NCBI GenBank assembly: GCA_025267735.1
Contig: CM046303.1
Location: 43,413,380-43,477,379, forward strand
Source: Mactra quadrangularis
Taxonomy: Eukaryota; Mollusca; Bivalvia; Venerida; Mactridae
Direction: 5' to 3'
Length of the DNA: 64,000 nt
The stretch's first letter is position 1; each line of letters begins with the position of its first letter. Shown here piece by piece: positions 1 through 12,900 of the stretch. The notes under the pieces were generated by a model that did not search any database, had not been told where the DNA came from, and was given only the letters and a program-made list of their open reading frames with translations. The position numbers and the translations under genes are program-made.

Positions 1-579
1 TCTCAACCCTTTGGATATCCTTAAATAAGCATCGGACAAGTTCACTATCTACGGAGGAAAATAGATGTTTAATATACATAAACTTTAAGGAGAATCATAA
101 TCTGTTGCGATCAAACATCGAAATGCTTCGCTTTGTACAACGCCACGGCCGCAGCTGAAAAAAAGTTCTTTGATACATTAGAAATTTACATGACGGGTGA
201 CAAACTAAGAAAAATACTCAAACATTTTAAGTACAAATGTTGGCTTGCATATTTCCTCTTAACTATGGATGTAAAGCCTCGATTTTAGTCCAGTAGTTTG
301 TATACTTTGACTTGAAAATGATGATTTGTACTTTTTTCCGACATTCTAATATACACGTCCACCCTTTTTTTAACATTCGACAATACATTTAAGTTTCTTA
401 CATTAAATTTAAGGAAGAAGTTAATGGTTCCTTTTTAAGGGTTTGTGAGAACCGGTTTAGTCTAGTCTTTGAAACTTCTGCGGTAAATTATCAAATGAAC
501 TTGTAAATGAATGACATAACAATCTAGATACTAGTTAGGGAACGACTATAAATACTGCAGCTTGTTCAATTACCCCCGA

Positions 580-770
580 ACGTTCCGAAACGTTCCGTAA
601 CGTTAGGGTCGGGACAACTCAACCCACAGACAACTCAACACGAAAAAACTCAATAACCTCACTAACGGTTTGATTTTTCCCAATTTTGGGTTGAGTTATC
701 CATGGTTTGAGTTGTCTACGGGTTGAGTTGTCTCGTATCCGTAACGTTCGCTAACAGTCGTTACTGAACA
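580..770. mobile_element. Small inverted-repeat element, copy 1 (MITE-like)
   Basis: The core 605-737 has GGGACAACTCAACCCA on one side and TGGGTTGAGTTATCC/GGGTTGAGTTGTCTCG on the other, so it can fold back. It is flanked by ACGTTCCGAAACGTTCCG-type repeats. A second copy in opposite orientation is at 6195-6400 and a fragment is at 24098-24150, which supports a dispersed family. Confidence 0.6.
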
Positions 771-1194
771 CGCGGCTGATAACAATGGGCTATTCAACTT
801 GCATTGTATCAATCTGAATAAAATATTGGCTAAATAATTGAGCAGATATTGGACATGGCGTGGGAACAACATCTAGTGTCAAATTTCGTGTTATTAAATT
901 ATATAAACTGAATATTTAAATGAAAAAAATACTATACTAACAAATAAGAGCATACTTTCGTCAAATCTGATACGATGATCAGTTTCAAACCAACCTTTTA
1001 ATTGTTTCTTTATTCTATTTATTATGACATGTGTGTTGTTGAATTTAATCAAATTTATTAACCGTGTCGGTTGTGCTTCTGTCATTATCACTTAAAGAGA
1101 CCACTTAAAGGCTTCTACAAGTTTCATAATGCACGGGGTGCAATGTGTTTTACGCAATCCGCCCATGATTTAAATGAGAAAAAAAGAGATAAAA

Positions 1195-1275
1195 ATGTCT
1201 TTCTATCGGGATTCGAACCCACGATAAAAAGATTTGTAGACAGACCGTCTCACCACTAGGCCACACAAACTACGA
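1195..1275 (-). mobile_element. tRNA-derived SINE head
   Basis: On the minus strand, TGGCCTAGTGG (box A-like) is followed ~45 bases on by GGGTTCGAATCCCG (box B). It is tRNA-like, but the acceptor stem does not close, so I call a SINE head rather than a tRNA gene. Confidence 0.5.
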
Positions 1276-2321
1276 TAGGCCTACGTATTGCAAATGAGGT
1301 ATAATACAAAAGTGTGTTGACAATACGCTCTACGTGAACTTCCGAAATTAACCGAGCATCAAATATACCGTGTAATATGACGTTTTAATTTATGCAATAG
1401 GACAGTTCAATATAATCGTACAATAATTTTGTTAAAATGAATTACACAAATTTTATTTTCATTACTGCCTACCCCTGAAATGAATTGTCTCATTTTTAAT
1501 GTTTACCAAAACACGTTTTGTTTTTTTGTACGCACTATATCTTGATTCATTTTTTAAACATTTACTTTGTATGTGAATATACTCGAAAATGATCTATCCT
1601 TCGAACCTTATCAAGCCTTCAGTTTTACTATTAATAATTGATAAATTTTGTGGTGTTTTTTTTTCAAAGTAGAATTCACATAATGTCAATTTATAGTTAC
1701 CAATATATACTCAACAACTTTTCTAACTCCACATGTTTAAAAAGATGTCATTTCTTTATGTTTAGTCGTAATATACATTTGTATTTAAACATAGAAAACA
1801 CTTTCCAATTACAATAAGTTACACAAAAATGTGAGTGACATTGATTGTGAAACACCTAGTTTGCTAGATCCATGAGGCACGTGCATTTCACGTTTTTGTC
1901 TGTCAATTGCTACCAACCAGTAGAATGAGCCCACTACCATATAGCACATTCAGTTAATTTGAGATTTGTCTGTTATAAAAATTGGGTTAGAAAACATATC
2001 TGGAACAGCAAAAGTAAAACCACACATACCTTTCACACAACCAAAAAGCAAAGACGGAATTACAAAAATTTACAAAATTGATTTATTCTCGCTCCCCTAC
2101 TTCCCTCTTTTTTTCCCCGCTACAACGATTAATACCTTTTTATTTGAGTGTATTTTGATCTCCATTTTTGTATTTTTGTTCATAAACTGTACATAATATA
2201 ATTGCTAATGAGTCATGTATCATGACTTGAGAAATAAAGGTTTGTTCTAATCAGTTCTATAATCCTATCGATTCAATGCTTATCTATATTGATTTAATAT
2301 CTTCCTTTGATTATGTTTCAG

Positions 2322-3916
2322 TGTTATCAAATAGTGAAGAACTGAGTTTCGTTTCTACGTTTGCTGCTACTGGAGTAGACAATGGTCTGCTTGTTACAAA
2401 TGATTATGTTGGTACTGATGGAATTATATGTGAGTTGGATGCAATGGATGATGATCTTTACGGTCGTGACATCGCTCCGCAAATGGAGTTTCTATTTGCT
2501 GTACATGGGTACAAAGACATGAGTCTACACTGCCTTGGTTCATTGGATTTCAACGTAGAAGAATCCAAAAATCAGTATGTTGGAGTGGCTATTGCCGGTG
2601 AAGATCTATCTAATGGCACACTAGGATCCGACATATTGGTTCCTTTGCCACTGACCGGACCGTTGCCGTATACCATTCTCTTTGAAAATGGGACAGACGT
2701 CAATATAACTGTACAAGTATTGGGCAATACAGACATACTTGAAATACCCGATGCCTTGAACGGGTCTGTTAATAACGACTTTACTATCTCAGATACGCTC
2801 TTTCCGACCGGAGGATTGTACACGGTAGAAATGAAACTGATTAACCCAATTGGCACAACCACTGTCTACATGGTTTTTGCCCTGCAGAACCCAATAACAA
2901 ATCCTGGAATTACTCTTCCACAGTATCCATCTGGATCTACGATAATATACGTCATTGTAGATACTGATGTTGATTTTCAATTTACTGCGGATACCGGAGA
3001 TGACATGATGCTTACTGCAACTATTGAAAACGATGTAGAGGGGTTAGTTGATGTCATTGGGGATACATGTACAGGAGCAGGGCCATACAGCCGTATTATC
3101 ACATACCTTTTTCCAGAAACTAAAAACTACACAATAATATTAGAAATGTCTAACTATGTTAATAGTCACAGCGAAACATTCACAATCATACCGTACTATA
3201 AAGTCAACGGTTTCACCTTAGACGTGAGTGATACTATTGCTCTGAGTACTACTACGGTGGACTTCCTTATCGACATTGAAAATACCGCCCTGTTTGGCAT
3301 GGGCTTGGTTACATGTGATTATGACTTTGGCGACAATAGCGGCGGTGACACACAAGAAATTGACTGCGATGTTGCTGATTTTTCTTCTTTAGTGTTTACA
3401 GCTTCACCAATCAGCCATAACTATGCAACAGCTAATTGGTACAGAACATCAGTTATGTGCCACAATTTGTTACCAGACGTCGTTGGTACTGAGGAAACAT
3501 TTCAAAAATTTGAAAACACCGTAATCATAATTTATCCGGTTGAAAATTTGGTAATTTCTCACAACAGTCCAAATATTTCCCGTCATCCTTTTTCCCAACC
3601 TTTAACAATTACAATATCACTTACTACTGTTGATAATTTACCCCTTCACAATTTGACTTGCACTCATAGCTACGGAGAACCAAGTTTTTCAAATATTACG
3701 AGTGATATAAATTTAGAAATCGATATAACATTTACGACTGATGGACCCAACCCTGTAGTTGTCAACTGCAGTAACGAACTGTCCTATCAAATACTAACAT
3801 TGCCAGAGGATGTTAACGTATACTACGACTGTTGGGGCGAGCCTGTCACGTTTTTTGGCGCTGGTCAGAAGAATGTATCAGCATTTTTGCAGGTTCAAAC
3901 ACATCTAGATATTGAG
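2322..3916 (+). CDS. Polycystin-like exon 1: extracellular PKD/Ig-like repeats
   Basis: A 1,595 bp exon (visible residues 1-531) of N-glycosylation-rich beta-sandwich sequence. A recognisable PKD repeat lies at about residues 300-410, with CDYDFGDNSGG near residue 330 and HNYATANWYRTSVMC near 364, the usual YDFGDG...H-Y...V.V.V pattern. Flanking segments (for example residues 100-300 and 410-510) have similar spacing but degenerate motifs. The end (YYDCWGEPVTFFGAGQ) resembles the entry to a REJ module. The acceptor is TTATGTTTCAG at 2321 and the donor is GAG|GTAAGT at 3917. In-frame sequence continues upstream to 2276, but it is intronic. Confidence 0.9.
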
Positions 3917-6900
3917 GTAAGTGCTTTTATAATACCTTACGATTTAAAATGTTTTGATTTTGACAGACAAAAGCACATGTTGTATGTACATTTATCGACT
4001 GTATTCTAATAACTAAATCAAAGTACTGAAAGTACTGTTGGATAAAATTTTTGAACGATTATAGGAGTTCAAAGTTACTATTTCGATATTCATCATTATC
4101 TCTCTATCAATCATAGTCAACTGTGTTTCATATTTCATTTTACATGCACATTATTATTTTTGATTCTCGAGGTTTTGTAGGTTCGATTTCCGTGCGGGTC
4201 ATACTTTCGTGATTTCGTGGAGCTTAGTCATGAAAACATTTCTACGGACATTCTCCCTCCTACATTGTACCACTGATTCTAAAATATATGGGGCAGTAGT
4301 CAGTCACTGAATTACGCCTAGTAGTAATCCAGTGATTTAGCCTTTTCAGGAACAGTGACTGATCGCCGTGATATCACTTATAGACAATGTGTTGCTATGG
4401 TTTTAAGGTCACAACAAATTGATCACATATTCTATGGAGTTTGTCAAAAAACAATCTGAGTGAGAGAGCGAAAATAATTTGTTTCTATATTTTGAATTTT
4501 TGAGAAGCGAGCAAAAAGCGAAGAATAAATTTTTGTGATTTCTAAGACATTAATTTAGCACAAGTTAAAAAAGGCATAGAAAGTATGGACTTTCTTATAT
4601 AAGATACATGTATAACCATATATCTATAGTGTAATCAAGTAATAATTAAGTAGCTCTATGCAATATAAAGCAAGTTAACAATTACTCCAAATGCAAATTC
4701 AATTGAATTTAAAACAAGTAAGGAGTAGGGGTGAAGAGGTTTACACCTTCATGAATTCAAAAGTAAAAGATCATGTAACATTATCCAACAAGTCCTGGTA
4801 AATTTAACTAGGTTTATTTATACAAACTTTACATATGTTACAACACCCAACAACCAGTCAGATATTCCCACTTAGTGTTACACACAGCTGAGTGTTCAGG
4901 GACAACCTTCCTCTCTGGCTGGTAAAGCTATACTGTCCAACTATCAACCTTGATAGTTGTTATATTAACATGTCCCAACTTGACCATAGATATTTTATAA
5001 GTGTGTACTATGTGTATTTATTTAGTGATATAATATTATATTACAGATCACTTCATTTGTCTTTGGTATTACTTTCATAAATACTAGATAACTGGGAAGA
5101 ACAGAATGATACCAATTATCAGAACCACACTAAAATTATAATGGACCAGCCCTGTTCACTTTTTGTGTATAATTATATTCTTATTGTTTTGGTAAATCAT
5201 ACTATTGTCTAAAAACAGGGATTTTATATAACAGGGATTTGTAACGATAAGTAAATGTAATAGATTTTCATCAAAATTCACTGCCATCGCTATTATTTCG
5301 GCGAATACGGAAAACAAGTATAACCAGTTTAAATAATGATAATCACATGAAATTTTGTACCAGTACCATTCAAATTGACATAAATGTTAGGAAAAATGTG
5401 TTTCCAGAAGATTTTGAGGTAAATTACGCTCATAGACTGTTTCACAAAATAATGCATTTTTCCGCCGATCTGCCATTTTTAGCACCATTTTACATCACCT
5501 GAAGTAATATTTTTGGTGATAATAGCAACATTTTTTTGTCAAAAACTTCAGAAACATTCATAAGGGGCATGAAGACATGTACAAAAATATATATCAAGTT
5601 TTTAAACCCTTGAATAGTTTGTACAGCCTTCTCCCGACAGTTATAGACAGTGACGACCGAGAAAATTAAAAAAAGCATTTTTTTTGGTGCGTCTTAATTG
5701 TAAGAATGTAAAATTTTCTCCCTGTCCTACCTGCTCTCTAAGTAATGGACCAACCATCATATTATTTTCACTCCAAAGACACGTATGGCGTCACACATCC
5801 AAATAAACTGTGTAGATAGTTAACAGGTAGTGTCTACGTTTAACCGATGTAAAGTCAATTTAAGAAAGGTAGCATAAAAGTTTATGAAGAATATTTAAGA
5901 ATTGTGAAAATGTATTAAATGTAGTGCAGTTATCATATTTCTCAACAGAGGATTTTCTCATGATGTATGTTAACAAGAAATTTCATGGTGCGGAAGCAAA
6001 CAATTTTTTTATCATAGATTTTAAGATGCGGGAAATCCGACAAACATATGATCACTTTGTTGTGGCCTTAACAAAAAAAGGAAGAAAAAAACATCAACCT
6101 TGTTATGAGCATTGAGCGTACATTATACCCAAGTGGTCACCAATTCATCCAATAACCTTACAGTACGTTGCTTAAAATTTAAACCAGCCACGTGTTCAGT
6201 AATTACTGTTAGCTAACTACGGATACGGGAGAACTCAACACGAAGACAACTCAACCCGTGCAATACTCAACTCAAGTTGGGACTACTCAATCTGTTAGTA
6301 GGAGATTGATTTGTCTCAGGTTGAGTTGTCTATGGGTTGAGTTATTTCGACACTTCCGTTATGGAACGTTTTGGAACGTTCAAGATAACTGAACACGCTG
6401 CTGTCCATCGCTTTACGTTCTCTAAGTAAACTCTAGCTGTGATAAACACTCGCTAAAGTTGTATTAAATAAACAGAGCGTGTGGAAGATACTAATGCGCA
6501 TTAATACAAAAAAATATCTACTCTCCGTACACAGTTAGAATAATGTTTGATTAATGTGGAAAAATACATTAAATATCATATATTAAGTATTTGTTTAAAT
6601 CAGTTTTTCAACTCATCTACGTTTGATAGCATACATGTTTTTCTGCTGCACTATTTCTTGGTCGCATTGACTCATTGATTTCAATAGAGTTGAAGGTGTT
6701 GTTCGTTCTTTTCAAATTTCGAAGAGCGCCGACATAGAAAGGATTTTTTTGAAAAAAAAATCCTTCCAATAATCCACAAGAAGTCATTTCCAATACTTAA
6801 AATTATCAACCGCACAGTTAACATAAGTGTAACATTTTACTATTCTAAGCCACAAATGTTGTTTGTTGAAATTGCTTCTAGAACTATGTTTAGATGCACG

Positions 6901-9900
6901 CGTTGAAACACAGTTTCCTTAAAAGCAATATCTGACATATTTAGCGACGTAATTAAAGTTATTAAAAAGTGACATCTACATGAATTCTAATGATTCTCCA
7001 AACGCGAATTTTCCAATTAAAACTATTACTCGGCAATGACTGGAACACCGAGTCGCGTTCATGGACTCGGGAGACATGCAAGAGTAATATTCATTTAGTT
7101 TACATGTTTTTAATATTTTGTTATATCCACAACTACGTGAATCTAACCAGATTGTTAACCTTACCCACGGTTGATGTAGCATTGTCTGAGTCACGTTGGT
7201 TCTACATTTTTAGACTTAAGTTATACCACAAGTCGAAAACTATCGACGATTCAAATGCCTGATTAGTTTAACCTGCGGATTGATACACGTGTCTCTGATA
7301 TACTACGCAGTCAGCAATAATAGTAGTTCCGTCATCTCGTTAATACACTAAGCGGTATACATGACCTTGGTAATCAATGAAGTGTTAATATCAGCCACAA
7401 CAAATCAAAGGTTTAAATTCCATGTTGAGAAGTATATGTAGTAAACGCAATAAAATGATTAGTATATTGAAAGTGTATGTAGCTGTTTAATGTAATGATA
7501 CTCATTCTAGCATTACTTGAAGTTTAAGTTGTTTTACAGTATTGTGCCATAATTATAATTCCTACAGAATTTGTATGCTAAGTGACTAAGTGTACAGGGA
7601 AAACTGTACTTCAAGATTTTGTATGGTAAGAAGAGGAAATAAATCTATGTATTTTGAACTGATAGTTTTTGCCTGTAATACAGGGTAGAACTAACATTTC
7701 GCCCGCATTTTTGCACTGCTCAATTCCTACTTGAATCTACTGTTTAAGGAGTAATCATTAGTATGGATTTGTTAGATTTCAATGTGCACGAAAGCTTTTC
7801 TGTATTTCAATACTTTCATTTTATCTTTTGTCTTCATTCAGGTTGTAGCTGCAGTAAATCTAACTGGAGTTTGCACTGCTGAGAAAAGGACCGAGTGGAG
7901 ACTGTATACAATTGTGGACGAGGTTGAAGGAACTCCAACTGTTGAAATAACTGATAAACCAACTGTGAAAAAAGTGTTGCCAGCATTAACGATGGACGCT
8001 GGAACGTATAAGGTGGAATACTGCATGTCTTTTCTATTTGAGAGCATAGCAACCGCGTGCGACTTCGTTTATTTAAATTATACCCATCCTCTTCTACAAC
8101 CACGTATAAAAGTGAACAAACTTGTCACTGAAATAGTTACTGAAGCTTCTTTGGGTGAGGAACATCAACTAGATGCGTCAGAGTCCATTGATCCTGCAGG
8201 AATTCTGGCATCTGTGAGCAGCATTCCAGAAACCTTCTCCTGGGTATGCAAAACTGGGGCAGGTCTCACCAGAGCAATTGCTGATGACTTTATGGACACA
8301 TTGATACTTCCTGCTCAGGCGGACACTGACTGTCCAGCAGGTTTTCTGAAATACACAAGTAAGTGAAAAGTCATAAAATTGATTGTATCATAATTTTACG
8401 ATCATCTAACACGAGTATTTTAATCAACGCTTCAGGAATAAAATTTGGTCCGTTTTGGTGGTATCTAGTTTTACTGGGGAGTCTTAAAAATTGTTATCTG
8501 TGAAACCACTAGGCCTAGACTGTACATATACTCAACGAAACTTCTAAGTATTTAAAGGGTTTACCATATAATCATACGCGCGAAACGTTCATGTAGGATA
8601 TTTAAAACCCAAAATATTATTACCGGAAACATATATTTATGATATTTGACACATCATCCAACTTGAAGTATCAAAGAAAAACCATAACAGCGCATGTTTC
8701 ATTTACAGATGAAAACCACAGCAAGGTTGTTATAGAGCCCTTTACAATGTCCAAAGACCAATGGTATATTGTAAAGATGTACTATGAGAGAGGAGAAAGA
8801 AAAAGTTTCCAGGCTAAAGCATTCTTTGCGGTTGAAGGTTTCCAATTGAGTGCAACTATAATGTAAGTGCCATTTGATAGTGTCATATGGAACGCCTGAA
8901 TTGCATTATATATGGAACGCCTGAACTGTCTTATAGGTTTATTTTTGTTCGCTGTCCTCAAATAGCATGTTGTTTTGTGTCACCTATTCTTGAATCTTGT
9001 ATGGTCATAAAAACACGGTATGCTTCAACTAAATTGTCTTGAAAATTTTAACCCATTGATGTCAAATGCATTGATGCAAACCTTTAAAAGTCTGAAATTT
9101 TAACTAGGAAATAGACCTACTTATTTATATTGAAAAGACAGCGCTTGTGCCTAGTGACTATTAGCAAACATTTTTTACGCTCTCTGATCAATAAAAGGGT
9201 CATTTTTAAATATAATTAAATATTTACCTGATTTTACAAGTGTTTGGAAAGCATTGATTATAATTAATTGATTAACTATCTCTACCTATTTTCTAAGTTA
9301 TTTATTTGATTATTTTTATTATCAGTAATTCTGTAAAACTTAGTTCACTGATTTCATAATCAATTTCATAACTGACTTTGATAACTAAGGAATTATTCTA
9401 TGACCTTGTTATTTGACAGAGGTCACTCGCATAAACTCAAGCCCACAGGCGAAATACTGCTCTTTGAATAGTAGCCTAATTCCAATCACATGGTCAATAT
9501 GTAAGCACATAAGTATTAGCAAATTTACCAAGTGATTACTAGGTAATTATATAAGACATGACGTTCAAAGAGAACATAATAGAACAGAACTTTATTTTAA
9601 GAGAAACTTGAGTTGTATAATTCTTTTGGAGAACAAATAATGGATATTTTAATCTTATAATGGGGCCCCACATCGATAATCTTGTGATTCTGTGTTTGTT
9701 TTGTCTCAGGTTTGATTGTATAGGATCACAATAGAACTGTCTCGTAACAGAATAGAAATGTAGTAAATGAATTGTGTTTAAATCACATTGATTTTAAGGT
9801 ATAAAATACCTAACTAAAACTATATTTTAAGGCAGCTGGATGATTCTATATGTAATTTTATTTGTTTGTACATAGTATTCTTAAACTTTTTACCATCAAC

Positions 9901-12900
9901 ATCGACATTTTATGGACACATCTAAAATTAATCTATTTTCATAATTATGCAAGGTAAAACTAATTCTTCTTTAAAGATTTTGTCAAAATGTGTTGCTACG
10001 GCTTTAATCCAACCAAAAAATCAATATAAATTATTATTGCTTTCAGATGCTTGCACAATTGCATGGAAACAGAGGATAGGATAAAAATCAAGTTAACAAA
10101 TATGGATCTTATTTTGAATGTCACCATCTACGATCAGCAAGTGCATAAAGATACACTTTACAGTTGGACATTAGAAATGAAAATGAATAAAAATGATGAC
10201 TATGTCAACGCAACTGGTCGTTTAAATACACGTAAGTTAGAGCAGGACAATACAATATAGTATGCAATACCATAAAATGTACGATGAAATTCTGAGTAAT
10301 ATATAAAATGAAATAAAAATTCAATACAGTGTGCTATACAATGCTTAAGTAAACAATGCAATACATCATACAATACAAAACAAATTATGCAATACGATAC
10401 ATTATACAATACAATGCAAAAACGTACAATGCAATACATCATACAATACAATGCAAACATGTATCATGCAATACATCATACAATACAATGCAAACATGTA
10501 CAATGCAATACATCATGCAAAAATGTACAATGCAATACAGTAAGCAATACACTGCAAAAATGTACAATGCAATACAGCATACAATACAGAGCAAAAATTG
10601 GCAAATAATACATATACAATACAATGCAAAAATATACAATGCAATACAGCATACAATACAATGCAAAAATGTACAGTGCAATACATCATACAATACAATA
10701 AAAAATGTACAATGCAATGCATCATACAATACAATGCAAAAATGTACAATGCAATGCATCATACAATACAATGCAAAAATGTACAATGCAATGCATCATA
10801 CAATACAATGCAAAAATGTACAATGCAATGCATCCTACAATACAATGCAAAAATGTACAATGCAATGCATCATACAATAGAGTGCAAAAACGTACAATGT
10901 AATACATCATTACAATACAATGGAAAAATGTACCATGCAATGCATCATACAATACAATGCAAAAATGTACAATGTAATGCATCATACAATACAATGCAAA
11001 AATGTACAATGCAATGCATCATACAATACAATGCAAAAATGTACAATGCAATGCATCATACAATACAATGCAAAAATGTACAGTGCAATACATCGTACAA
11101 TACAATGCAAAATGTACAATGCAATACATCATACAATACAATGCAAAAATGTACAATGCAATACATCATACAATACAATGCAAAAACGTACAATGTAATA
11201 CAGCGAGCAATACAATACTAATTTAATAGAAGTACACTGTATAAGAAATTTCATTATGCATTACAGTTGTACAATGCAATACATCATACAATACAATGCA
11301 AAAATGTACAATGCAATGCGTCATACAATACAATGCAAAATGTACAATGCAATACATCATACAATACAATGCAAAAATGTACAATGCAATACATCATACA
11401 ATACAATGCAAAAATGTGCAGTGAAATACATCATACATACAATGCAATACATCATACAATACAATGCAAAATGTACAATACAATACATTATACAATACAA
11501 TGCAAAAACGTTCAATGCAATACAGCATACAATACAATGCAAAAATGTACAATGCAATGCATCATACAATACAATGCAAAAATGTACAATGCAATGCATC
11601 ATACAATACAATGCAAAAATGTACAATTCAATACATCATACAATACAATGCAATACATCATACAATACAATGCAATACATCATACATACAATGCAATACA
11701 GCATACAATACAATGCAAAAATGTACAATGCAATGCATCATACAATACAATGCAAAAATGTACAATGCAATGCATCATACAATACAATGCAAAAATGTAC
11801 AATTCAATACATCATACATACAATGCAATACATCATACAATACAATGCAATACATCATACAATACAATGCAAAAATGTACAATGCAATACATCATACATA
11901 CTATGCAAAAATGTACAATGCAATACATCATACATACAATGCAATACATCATACAATAGAGTGCAAAAATGTACAGTGCAATACCTCATACAATACAATG
12001 CAAAAACGTACAATGTAAGACAGCGAGCAATACAATACTAATTTAATAGAAGTGCACTGTATAAGAAATTCATTATGCACATTTATAATGGCAATAATTA
12101 TATATTCAACACTGAGCAAAATACTAACTATGTATTGTTTGGTCTCATTTTCATTTAATTAATCTTAGTGTTAAATTTAGACTACTTCTACTACTTTAAC
12201 TTTTAAAGTAGTCTTTCTTAGAAGAAAGTACAGGTGTTATTTGTTTTTTTTTTCATAGTTATGTATCTTGATAAGAAAAAAATTGTTTCAATACAGATAC
12301 AATGATATTGATTTCATTCAGGGGTAAAAAACTTCTATGCCCGATTTATCATACGCGATCACTTCGACTGAATCTAACCAGGATGCTAGAGTTGGTAAAG
12401 CAGCTTTTATTTCAAATCCGATTTGCTACAAATAGTATTAGAATAAGCTGAATCTGTGTATATTTGTTATCTAAATTTTCTACTATTCTTTATGAGTTCT
12501 AACGGCTTGGACAGGTGAATATTGACTGCGAACGAGTAGACTGAGAGATTTCAGTTGTACATGGGCAAAATTTACTTGACGGTGTATGGAGTTTAACACA
12601 CCTGATTTCGTTATTGAAAATGGTTTGAATATACTTGTACATGCAGTTTTGTGTTTTCTTTTTTTTTCTAGATCGATCTGGTTTTTCGGTGAATAAAACT
12701 CAACTTGAAATTCTTAACGGAACAGCCTATCGAATAGCGTGCAACATTCATATTCCGGGTTCCCGCCCCTGGACAGTGAAAAAGTCCTTCGTGTTTAATG
12801 AAGTACCATATGGAGGCACTTGTTACATGAAAGATTATGTGGCACCTTGTAAGAAGTTTTTTATATAATTATTTATTATATATCTAATAAATCTAACCAA

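Larger units (their letters stand above)
1..2321. other. Left edge: intron or upstream DNA, no gene recognised
   Basis: AT-rich sequence without a convincing exon. It holds a small inverted-repeat element (about 580-770), a minus-strand tRNA-like SINE head (about 1195-1275) and a dispersed-repeat-like stretch (about 1975-2085). Short open frames here look like chance. A preceding polycystin exon must lie here or further left, because exon 1 starts mid-codon. Confidence 0.5.
3917..7841. other. Polycystin intron 1
   Basis: A 3.9 kb intron with a SINE (about 4165-4415) and an inverted-repeat element (6195-6400). The remainder is AT-rich unique-looking DNA with no supported gene. Confidence 0.6.

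Noticed and set aside
1198..1270. Possible genuine tRNA gene on the minus strand
   Set aside because: Boxes A and B are present but the acceptor stem does not pair and several similar heads in the window continue into SINE bodies.
1975..2085. Relationship between CAAAAAGCAAAGACGGAATT here and CCAAAAAGCAAAGAGGGAG near 62300
   Set aside because: Short shared stretch suggests a common transposon fragment, but boundaries and structure are not visible.
10356..12041. Long open frames (up to 261 codons) on both strands rich in Gln, Asn, Tyr and Cys
   Set aside because: They are translations of the 37 bp minisatellite in rotating frames and lie inside polycystin intron 4 between well-supported exons.
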